15,048 bases of DNA from Burkholderiales bacterium. GTDB lineage: Bacteria > Pseudomonadota > Gammaproteobacteria > Burkholderiales > Burkholderiaceae_C. The stretch's first letter is position 1. Every line of letters begins with the position of its first letter. The notes beneath the pieces were generated by a model that did no database searches, was not told the DNA's origin, and was given only the letters and a program-made list of their open reading frames with translations. This document shows positions 8,856-14,954 of the stretch, one piece after another. Location of the stretch: the NCBI GenBank assembly GCA_947458895.1, contig CANHBY010000002.1, positions 1-15,048 on the forward strand, in the 5' to 3' direction. A program made the position numbers and the translations under genes.

Positions 8856-8870
8856 ACCGTAAAAAACGGT
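8856..8870. promoter_or_regulatory. Inverted repeat upstream of istA
   Basis: ACCGT (8856-8860) and ACGGT (8866-8870) are separated by five A residues, 8 bp before the istA start codon. The repeat could be an operator or a hairpin in the istA leader. The short arms make a chance match possible. Confidence 0.35.
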
Positions 8871-8912
8871 GAGCTTGATGCAGGTCAGAAAATCACTTGC
8901 GCGCCATCCCCG

Positions 8913-9007
8913 TCGTCCACGATCCCGCTGAAACGCCGTCCACGATCAGACTGAAATGCCGTCCACGATCAGCCTGAAATGCCGTCCACGATGGGCTGAA
9001 ATACTCA
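8913..9007. repeat. IS21 right-end tandem 23-bp repeats R4-R1
   Basis: Four head-to-tail units begin at 8913, 8936, 8959 and 8982, with a strict 23-bp period. The consensus starts CCGTCCACGATCAG and ends CTGAAATG. The outermost unit is slightly shortened and runs into the terminal ...GAAATACTCA at 9007. They mirror the left-end units and are presumably IstA binding sites. Confidence 0.85.
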
Positions 9008-10237
9008 AGCAGCCCCGTATAGGCGCGGTTCCCGGCCTGTGTCCTCAGCCTCCAAGGCCCATCGCAAAACAACTCGTGCTGATGCGATGTCTCGGGGCTC
9101 GGTGTGCCCACATTGCGCGCATGAGTGCGTTCGATCCGAGAGCGTCTTCTTTTGCACTGCCCAGCACTTCGGGCAGCGCTGAGAAGGCTTGAGCTTTCGG
9201 GTCGGCGCCTCCACCCATTCGCCGCCAGTTTCCAGCACTTTGCAGCGAAGCAGGGAGGTAAACAGCGCGGGGGCTGTGTCCAAAATTTCGCGGTTCAAGC
9301 CCGCTTTTTGAGCGACGTTCTTGCCGGGATCTTCCATCGTCCCGGCTGCGCTTCGCGTCATGCGTGCGATCTGCAATTCTTCGGTCGCCACGAGGGCAAA
9401 CTGGGCCGCGAGCTTGGCTGTCGTCTTGTGCATCCAGTCCAAGCGTCGGCGAGCCGTCTTGGCCCGTGCATCGGCAAGCTTCCTCACCGCTTTGCGGCGG
9501 CGGTTGGATCGCTTGTTGCGTTTCGATGAAACAGCCTTCTGAAGCGCGATGACGCGCTCCTTCTCGGAATGCCACCAGCGCGGGTTATCGATGCAGACCA
9601 CCGCATCAGCGTGCGTGACCCCAGACAAAAAGGTTTCCACGCCCCAATCGAATCCGAGTGCGCCGTCTTGCTCTCGCTCTCGCTGGGGCTGGCCAATGTC
9701 CAGCGTCAGCGACAAATACCATTGGCCGTCGCGGTGCAGCACCTCACTGGCGCGAATGTCGCCGCCTTGGCGGGCCTTGCCGCGTGCGGCTATTTGGCCC
9801 ACACTCGATAAACGCAGCGACCCATGACGCCAGTTCTCTGCGGGCGTGAAGCGCCAACCGTCGCCGTGACTCTTGAAGGACATGCCTGGGAAGCGCCCCA
9901 GCGACTTGAACCTGGGAAAGCCTGGCGTCTGTCCGGCCTTGACACGACGGAAGAAGGCAGCAAATGCCTTGTCGAGCCGGCGCAGGGTCATCTGCTGGCT
10001 GGAGCAGTTTGCCGCCTGCGCCCATTCGGGAAGTTCCGCGCGTAGCGCAGTGAGTGATTTGCATTGGTCCGCAAAGCTCAGTGTTCGTCCAGTCTTGCGG
10101 TAGCAGTCGATTCGCTCTTCAAGCGCGGCGTTGTAGAGCTGCTGATGGGATCGAAGAATGGCAGCCAGCGCAGCAGCCTGCTTCGGCGTAGGGTACAGCC
10201 GGTAGGTCGTTTTGCGCAGGTTGCGAGCTTCACTCAC
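9005..10237 (-). CDS. tnpB: TnpB RNA-guided nuclease of an IS605-type element, 3' end at the IS21 junction
   Basis: This 410-residue TnpB/IS1341-type protein is an RNA-guided RuvC nuclease, ancestor of Cas12. The N-terminal HTH/OB region includes KTTYRLYPTPKQAAAL and NAALEERIDCYRKTG. The RuvC residues are D197 (GFDWGVETF), E286 (LVATEEL) and D383 (EPRDIASARVVL). The zinc ribbon is C355/C358 (CPKC) and C373/C376 (CAQC). The start is a GTG at 10237. The TGA stop occupies 9005-9007, which is the terminal TCA of the adjacent IS21 element. The last native codon is therefore at the junction, and the natural C-terminus, the element's right end and the overlapping omega-RNA region are probably lost or altered. 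It is divergent from tnpA with 22 bp between start codons. All catalytic residues are present, but function without its guide RNA region is doubtful. Confidence 0.9.
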   Translation of the reverse strand: MSEARNLRKTTYRLYPTPKQAAALAAILRSHQQLYNAALEERIDCYRKTGRTLSFADQCKSLTALRAELPEWAQAANCSSQQMTLRRLDKAFAAFFRRVKAGQTPGFPRFKSLGRFPGMSFKSHGDGWRFTPAENWRHGSLRLSSVGQIAARGKARQGGDIRASEVLHRDGQWYLSLTLDIGQPQREREQDGALGFDWGVETFLSGVTHADAVVCIDNPRWWHSEKERVIALQKAVSSKRNKRSNRRRKAVRKLADARAKTARRRLDWMHKTTAKLAAQFALVATEELQIARMTRSAAGTMEDPGKNVAQKAGLNREILDTAPALFTSLLRCKVLETGGEWVEAPTRKLKPSQRCPKCWAVQKKTLSDRTHSCAQCGHTEPRDIASARVVLRWALEAEDTGREPRLYGAA

Positions 10238-10245
10238 AATTGGTT

Positions 10246-10273
10246 ACTATACCAACAACATGAATATAAACAA
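10246..10273 (-). promoter_or_regulatory. Possible tnpB promoter in the tnpA-tnpB gap
   Basis: On the minus strand a TATAGT -10-like hexamer (10246-10251) is preceded, after 16 nt, by TTGTTT (10268-10273). The tnpB GTG begins about 8 nt after the hexamer, so a leaderless transcript would result; no Shine-Dalgarno sequence is seen in front of tnpB. The match to the -35 consensus is weak, and the site overlaps the start of tnpA. Confidence 0.25.
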
Positions 10274-10667
10274 GCTACACCACTGTGTTTACGCACTCAA
10301 CTACCATTTGGTTCTTGTCACGAAGTACCGGCGAAAATGTCTCACGGCGGCCATGCTGGCTGAGTTCGAAACGCAAGCAAAAGAGCGATGCCAGAGCTGG
10401 GGCGGACGGCTCATCGAGGCCAACGGGGAGCCCGATCATGTGCATCTGCTGGTTGAGCTACCGCCTACGGCGGCACTGGCCGAGTTTGTCAACGCACTCA
10501 AGACGGGTACCAGCCGTCGCTTGAGAACGATCTTTGCCCAGGAACTGGCGGGCGTGTACTCCAAGCCCGTTCTTTGGTCACGAAGCTATTGCGTGCTGTC
10601 TTGCGGCGGCGCTCCGCTGGAGATCATCAAACAGTACATCCAGCAGCAAGACAGGCCCGACGATTGA
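10260..10667 (+). CDS. tnpA: IS200/IS605-family Y1 (HUH) transposase TnpA
   Basis: This 135-residue single-strand transposase has the HUH motif H60-V-H62 in EPDHVHLLVELPP and the catalytic tyrosine Y126 in EIIKQYIQQQ. The preceding LWSRSYCVLSCGGAPLEI segment is strongly characteristic of the family. The length is normal. The ATG at 10260 is chosen because the MNINKLHHCVYALNYHLVLVTKYRR start matches the family; a longer in-frame reading to 10212 would run into tnpB. No lesion is visible. It lies head-to-head with tnpB and is followed immediately by a 7-bp-stem hairpin (10668-10684). Confidence 0.93.
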   Translation: MNINKLHHCVYALNYHLVLVTKYRRKCLTAAMLAEFETQAKERCQSWGGRLIEANGEPDHVHLLVELPPTAALAEFVNALKTGTSRRLRTIFAQELAGVYSKPVLWSRSYCVLSCGGAPLEIIKQYIQQQDRPDD

Positions 10668-10739
10668 GCCAGCCTGTGGCTGGCGGCGCTTACCCCTCCA
10701 GCCAATTCGGACGCCTCCAGCTCCAGGCCGCAAGCGGCC
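10668..10739. repeat. Subterminal hairpins of the IS605-type element end
   Basis: Two perfect hairpins follow the tnpA stop. The first is GCCAGCC-TGT-GGCTGGC at 10668-10684, starting at the base after the stop codon. The second is GGCCGC-AA-GCGGCC at 10726-10739. One of them, most likely the second and nearer to the element boundary, is a good candidate for the end hairpin bound by TnpA. The first could instead act in tnpA mRNA termination, though it lacks a T tract. Confidence 0.5.
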
Positions 10740-10772
10740 AACCGCATTGGATGGAGCCCCTCGCGCTATTCG

Positions 10773-11354
10773 GTGGCTGCCAAGGTCGATGACCTGCGCT
10801 GCGTTGTGTACCCGCCTGAGCCTGGTGAGTCCGCGACGGAGGCCGAGGTAGCCGGCTGGGTGCTCTCGGTCGTGGGGAAGGGTGGGCGGCTGCGCGAGGT
10901 GCCGGTGTCTGAAGCCGTGTCGGTAGAGCTGTCTGCTTATTTGGCCAAGCGAGGCCTGGATTCTGAGCTCGACGGCCAGGCTAACCGCGGTGCCTTTCTG
11001 CTCGGGCGGTCATCCGACATCGAGGAGCGGATGCCAGGCCTGTCTGCGTTGCAGGGTGCTGACCATCCAACCCAAGGCATCAGCGCCAGGACGATTTACG
11101 GGCAGGTCAAGGCCTTCTTCGAGAGTTGCTCTGAAGCGATGAGACAGTTAGGCGATAGCAAGGCCAGTGAGCGTTTTGCTGCGGCCAGCACCCATTGGCT
11201 GAGGCATAGCCATGCATCTCACTCCATCGCGAAGGGCGTGCCGATCGAGATGGCTCAGGCCAATCTCGGGCATGCATCGCTGTCGACAACCACGGTCTAT
11301 GTGACGACAGAATCGCGGCGGCGGATGAAGGCGATGGGGAAGTTTTGGGGATGA
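10773..11354 (+). pseudogene. C-terminal catalytic remnant of the same DUF3701-type integrase
   Basis: This 193-codon open stretch is the catalytic part of a tyrosine recombinase. It keeps the beta-hairpin lysine (K36 in VVGKGGRLREVPV), H141 and R144 (STHWLRHSHASH), H167 (NLGHASL) and the nucleophile Y176 (TTTVYVTTE). The first catalytic Arg (the TGLRxSE segment, which should immediately precede VAAKVDDL) is missing because IS605-type sequence lies there. The GTG at 10773 is only the first possible start codon after the junction, not a real gene start. Its C-terminal FWG ending fits the family. The N-terminal piece of what appears to be the same gene is at 5667-6167, same strand. A core and N-terminal arm of roughly 200 residues (from family memory) is absent from the window. 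Confidence 0.85.
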
Positions 11355-11662
11355 GGCCAGTCGTTCGGGGGGGGCTCGACTATTGGACGGTGCTCTTCCT
11401 CACGCTGATTCACAACTTCGGTTGCACTAAGGCTGCATTGGCATGCCTATGCTAGCAGGCTCTTTTCAGGAATTTTCGCTTGCCTTAACAGGCCGCTGAA
11501 ATACCTGATCCCTGAATCCGTGAGAAAGACCGCGGATTTCACGCGTTTCCCGGCGATCGTCGTTGTGTTTGACCGCCCTGGAAAACAAAACAGTCGATTC
11601 ATGGTTCGGGCGCAATAACCGTCAAAATTAACGGTTGACCTCCACGGACTCTCCCAACCCTC
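11355..11662. other. Intergenic region before the RelE-helicase-ankyrin gene
   Basis: This 308-bp gap has no recognisable gene or tRNA. It contains a G8 run (about 11370-11377), an imperfect inverted repeat with AATCCG and CGGATT arms (about 11514-11538), and the sharper palindrome annotated at 11617-11636. TTGACC hexamers occur at 11569 and 11635 but neither has a convincing -10 partner. Its AT content rises towards the downstream gene, which fits a promoter region. Confidence 0.5.
11617..11636. promoter_or_regulatory. Palindromic operator candidate upstream of the helicase fusion gene
   Basis: AACCGT (11617-11622) and ACGGTT (11631-11636) form a perfect 6-bp dyad around the AT-rich 8-bp spacer CAAAATTA. 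It is centred about 36 bp before the ATG at 11663, where a repressor would sit on a promoter or leader. No binding protein is identified. Confidence 0.4.
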
Positions 11663-14611
11663 ATGCGCTTGCTCCAATACAAAGACCTCGATCTGCGTCG
11701 CGTCAAGTCGGCCTTTGCCAAAGTTCGCGCCGCCATCGAAAGCGGTGACTTCAAAAGCCCCGACGTGAAGAAACTCCACACCGGCAACTACTACCGGGCC
11801 AAAATCGACTACAGCAACCGCCTGCTTCTGCAGTTTGCGCGCTTCGGTGACGAGACGGTCTGCCTGGCACTGGAGGTGATCGAGAACCACGCCTACGACA
11901 AGTCGCGTTTTCTGCGCGGCGCAAGCGTGGACGAGGCCAAGATCGAATGCGAACCTGGTGTTGACCCGATGATGGCGCTGGCGGCGACCGATGCGGTACC
12001 GCTGCGCTGGCTGCACGCCACCCGCACCGAGTTTGAATTGCTGGACAAGCCCATCGTCTTCGACGACGCCCAGGAAGCCGTCCGGCGTCTGCCGGCACCT
12101 CTGGTGCTTGTCGGCTCGGCGGGTTCGGGCAAGACCGCGGTTACGCTGGCCAAACTGAGAGATGCCAAAGGTCGGGTGCTGTATGTGACCCAGTCCGCCT
12201 ACCTGGCGCAATCGGCGCGAGCGCTGTACTATGCGAACGGCTACGAAAACTTGGCCCAGGAAGCAGAGTTTCTGAGTTACCGCGAGTTCATTGAAACACT
12301 CCACGTGCCGCCAGGCCGGGACGTGAGCTTCAATGCCTTTGGCGGCTGGTTCGAGCGCCACCGCGCGGCCGTCAAGTCACTGGGCGACATTGATGCCCAC
12401 GCGCTTTTCGAGGAATTCCGCGGCGTCATCGGTGCCCAGCCGGCCGGGCCGTTGAGCCTGTCCGACTACCAAGCGCTCGGTCCCCGCCAGAGCCTGCTCC
12501 CGCCAACGGCGCGTGACGCAGCGCATGCCCTGTTCGGCCGTTATCGCCAGTGGTTGAGTGAAGCGGGGTTGTTCGACCTGAACCTGATTGCGCACGAGTG
12601 GCGCCCTCTGGCTCAGGGCACCTACGACTTCATCGTCATCGACGAAGTCCAGGATCTCACAGGCGCTCAGCTCGCCCTGGTGCTGGCCTGCCTGAAGGTG
12701 CCGGGCCAGTTTCTCCTGTGCGGCGACTCCAACCAGATCGTGCACCCGAACTACTTCTCCTGGGCGGCTGTTCGTGCTTTGTTCTGGCAGGGCCTGGCTG
12801 GGGATGCCGCGCAACGCCAGGCGGCCCAGCAGTTGCATATTTTGCAGGCCAACTTCCGCAACACTCAGGCCGTGACGCAACTTGCCAACACCCTGCTCAA
12901 GATCAAGCAAGCCCGTTTCGGATCCATCGACAGGGAGAGCAACTTTCTGGTTCAGAGCACATCAAGCGAGGCGGGTGAAGTGGTGCTGATCCAGGCGAAG
13001 GACGCTGCGCTGAAGCAACTCGACGCCGCCACACGCGGATCGGCGCGCCATGCCGTGATCGTGCTGCGCGACGAAGACAAAGCCGCAGCCCGCGCGAGCC
13101 TGCGCACACCCCTGGTCTTCTCGGTGCACGAGGCAAAGGGCTTGGAGTACCCCCATGTCGTGCTGCTGGGCATGGTCTCTGGGCAGCGCGCTGCTTATGC
13201 CGAGGTTTGTCATGACGTCACGCAGCAGGATCTGCAGCGCGACGAGCTGGATTACCGCCGGGCCAAAGACAAGAGCGATAAGTCGCTCGAACTCTACAAG
13301 TTTTACGTCAACGCCTTGTACGTGGCGATGACGCGCGCGGTGGAAACGCTGACCATCGTCGAATCAGACACCGAGCACACGCTGTTCGATCTGTTGGGGC
13401 TGAGGGTCGGCGAGGTTCGCAGCGGTGCAACGCACACATCGACAAAAGAGGAGTGGGCACAAGAGGCGCGCAAACTCGAACTGCAAGGCAAAGAGGAGCA
13501 GGCCAGGGCGATCCGCGAGGCCTTCCTGCAAGGGCGACCGGTACCCTGGACGCCTTGGAGTCGGGCGCTCATCGAAGATCTGGCGCTCAAGGCGCTCGAC
13601 CGAGCCAACCCCAGCGCCAAACAAAAGCAGACGCTGATGGACTACGCTTTGTGGCACGGTCAAAATGTATGGGTCGAGCAACTGGCTCTGGCTGGTTTCC
13701 AGCCCGCTCGTGCGGCGGCACCGGAAGGAGAATTCGGACGGATCGACAACGATTCCCTGCTGCGGGCCCACCTGACAGGCCAGGATCTGCCAAAACAACA
13801 CGGGCTGCGCGCCGTGAGCGCCATGCGCCAGCGTCATCTGCAGCCGTACACAGCGAAGAACTTCAAAGACATTCTTCGGCTGTGCGACGTGCACACGGTT
13901 GACCACCTGACACCCGTGGGTGCCACCCCCTTGATGTTGGCAGCACGGGCTGGCAACACAGCCTTGATCGATGCGCTGGCTGACCGGGGCGCCAACCCTG
14001 CGATCGAAGACGAGTTTGGGCACACCGCCTGGCAGCAAGCCGTGAGCCGAGCGATTGATGATCCGGCCTTCGCTAGTAGATCGCTGGGGGCCATTGCTGA
14101 GCGATTGGCGCCGGCGACCATCGACGTGCAGGTCGATGGTCGGCTGGTTCGTGTCGAGCGACATCAAGGCGAATATTGGATGCTGACCTTGATGCTCGCA
14201 GGGTTCAAGACCCAGTGGTCCTGTTGCACCGAGCATATTCGGCAATCTTGGAAATACGATAAGGGCTACTTTGCAGAGCAGCTCCATCAGGTGATGCAAG
14301 GGCTACCTGTGCATCTGTGGCACGACAAGCGGCGCAAGCGCAGCTACCTCAATCAGGTGCTGGCGCGAGCGGAGGTCGACAGCGCCTACAAACCGGCGCG
14401 CAAACTGTGGGCGCGTACCCTCACCGGGCACTACCTGCCCAATCCAGCCATGCTGCTGCGCAAGGGTGAAACATGGCAGCCGGTGTACGACGCGCTCAAG
14501 CTAGACTGGGTCGACCGCGGGACTGGCACCAACAGGCAGTTCAGAATACGCCCGGCTTTCATGGTGGCAAGAATGCAGGATGCTGCTGCCGGAGAAGTGG
14601 AAGAGTTTTGA
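11663..14611 (+). CDS. RelE/ParE-like domain - SF1 (UvrD/Rep) helicase - ankyrin-like fusion protein
   Basis: This 982-residue protein has three visible parts. Residues 1-86 look like a RelE/ParE-superfamily toxin fold: a helical start, VKKLHTGNYYRAKIDYSNRLLLQF, then ALEVIENHAYDKSRFL. Residues about 130-570 are an SF1 helicase: Walker A GSAGSGKTA (151-159), Walker B FIVIDEVQDLTGAQ (323-336), motif III LLCGDSNQIV (351-360), motif IV QANFRNT (395-401), motif V FSVHEAKGLEYPHVVLL (486-502) and motif VI LYVAMTRAVETL (552-563). Residues about 752-797 form an ankyrin-like repeat (GATPLMLAARAGNTALIDALADRGANP, then FGHTAWQQAVSRA). The rest of the C-terminal third is unassigned. It has no C-terminal nuclease motif, unlike AddA. 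The ATG at 11663 is the first start after an in-frame TGA at 11636 and has no clear Shine-Dalgarno sequence. No partner gene follows on the same strand. Its substrate is unknown; DNA or RNA remodelling with toxin-like or protein-binding modules is inferred. Confidence 0.85.
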   Translation: MRLLQYKDLDLRRVKSAFAKVRAAIESGDFKSPDVKKLHTGNYYRAKIDYSNRLLLQFARFGDETVCLALEVIENHAYDKSRFLRGASVDEAKIECEPGVDPMMALAATDAVPLRWLHATRTEFELLDKPIVFDDAQEAVRRLPAPLVLVGSAGSGKTAVTLAKLRDAKGRVLYVTQSAYLAQSARALYYANGYENLAQEAEFLSYREFIETLHVPPGRDVSFNAFGGWFERHRAAVKSLGDIDAHALFEEFRGVIGAQPAGPLSLSDYQALGPRQSLLPPTARDAAHALFGRYRQWLSEAGLFDLNLIAHEWRPLAQGTYDFIVIDEVQDLTGAQLALVLACLKVPGQFLLCGDSNQIVHPNYFSWAAVRALFWQGLAGDAAQRQAAQQLHILQANFRNTQAVTQLANTLLKIKQARFGSIDRESNFLVQSTSSEAGEVVLIQAKDAALKQLDAATRGSARHAVIVLRDEDKAAARASLRTPLVFSVHEAKGLEYPHVVLLGMVSGQRAAYAEVCHDVTQQDLQRDELDYRRAKDKSDKSLELYKFYVNALYVAMTRAVETLTIVESDTEHTLFDLLGLRVGEVRSGATHTSTKEEWAQEARKLELQGKEEQARAIREAFLQGRPVPWTPWSRALIEDLALKALDRANPSAKQKQTLMDYALWHGQNVWVEQLALAGFQPARAAAPEGEFGRIDNDSLLRAHLTGQDLPKQHGLRAVSAMRQRHLQPYTAKNFKDILRLCDVHTVDHLTPVGATPLMLAARAGNTALIDALADRGANPAIEDEFGHTAWQQAVSRAIDDPAFASRSLGAIAERLAPATIDVQVDGRLVRVERHQGEYWMLTLMLAGFKTQWSCCTEHIRQSWKYDKGYFAEQLHQVMQGLPVHLWHDKRRKRSYLNQVLARAEVDSAYKPARKLWARTLTGHYLPNPAMLLRKGETWQPVYDALKLDWVDRGTGTNRQFRIRPAFMVARMQDAAAGEVEEF

Positions 14612-14719
14612 GCGCCGATAGGGCTGCGACAGCGCGCCCACGATTTGGCGCAGGTAGTGCGTACGACGGGAAGCCCAGCGGCCCGGTTCGGCTGACGCCT
14701 TGCTTGAGAAAATCCACGT

Positions 14720-14872
14720 GGGCCAGTTCAGCCAGGCGTCCCGCTCGGCACGGGCCAGCTTGAACACCTGGGCCATGGCTTGCGAGCGTTCGATCAGCTC
14801 GCCCTTCATTCGCGCCAGGCGCACCTTGTTGGTCTGGGCCTTGAGCACTTTGTTGGCGGTGCGGGCTTGTGT
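14720..14872 (-). pseudogene. Fragment resembling phage terminase small subunit ('elements of external origin', Nu1-like)
   Basis: On the minus strand the frame reads TQARTANKVLKAQTNKVRLARMKGELIERSQAMAQVF, then KLARAERDAWLNWP. This resembles the central segment of Nu1-like phage packaging proteins often named 'elements of external origin' (QARTANEVLKAQ..., KGELVDRA..., LARxERDAWLNWPARVAA). The resemblance stops at NWP, where the family continues with ARVAA, and nothing before QARTAN matches. It is therefore a remnant truncated at both ends. A TTG at 14893 could start a short frame. The identification is from memory of the motif; the neighbouring sequence gives no other phage gene. Confidence 0.45.
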
Positions 14873-14954
14873 CGAAGAACGAATAATCTGCAAATTTGAA
14901 CGAATATTCTGCTAACGGCATGATCCTAAAAACTGCAGTTGGACGCGCCCGAGT

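Larger units (their letters stand above)
6168..9007 (-). mobile_element. IS21-family insertion sequence (istA-istB)
   Basis: The element spans 2840 bp and carries istA then istB, both on the minus strand. The ends are defined by matching termini: TGTGTATTTCAGC at 6168-6180 and, read on the minus strand from 9007, TGAGTATTTCAGC. These agree at 12 of 13 positions and give the TG...CA ends usual for IS21. Inside each end lie repeated transposase-binding-type units containing GTCCACGAT and CTGAAA. The left flank (CCCCGAA) and the right flank (AGCAGCC) do not match, so no 4-8 bp target duplication is visible. The left end abuts the integrase frame, and the right end abuts the last sense codon of tnpB. 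The genes look intact, so the element may still be active. The boundaries are inferred from the end match. Confidence 0.85.
9008..10770. mobile_element. IS200/IS605-family element (tnpA and tnpB divergent), one end missing
   Basis: The element carries a Y1 transposase gene (tnpA, plus strand) and tnpB (minus strand) back to back, as in IS605. The end beyond tnpA (about 10668-10770) keeps subterminal hairpins typical of this family, whose transposition works on single-stranded hairpin ends. The other end, which should follow tnpB, is absent because IS21 sequence starts immediately at 9007. The right boundary is approximate: integrase coding sequence (VAAKVDDL) resumes at about 10773. With one end lost the element should be immobile unless helped by some cryptic end. 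Confidence 0.8.

Noticed and set aside
8913..9004. Regular 23-bp repeats considered as a CRISPR array
   Set aside because: The units are contiguous with no unique spacers and match the inverted units at the other IS21 end, so they are transposon terminal repeats.
11495..11504. GCTGAAATAC, identical to 10 bases of the IS21 termini, considered as a solo IS21 end
   Set aside because: The adjoining GTCCACGAT portion of the terminal unit is missing and nothing else nearby matches, so a chance match is likely.
11355..11662. Search for a tRNA or integrase attachment site next to the integrase C-terminal piece
   Set aside because: No cloverleaf, CCA-ended acceptor stem or repeated core sequence could be recognised by eye.
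11447..12361. Minus-strand open frame of about 300 codons covering the intergenic region and the start of the helicase fusion gene
   Set aside because: Most of it is antisense to the RelE-like and helicase domains, with no recognisable family and no ribosome-binding site.
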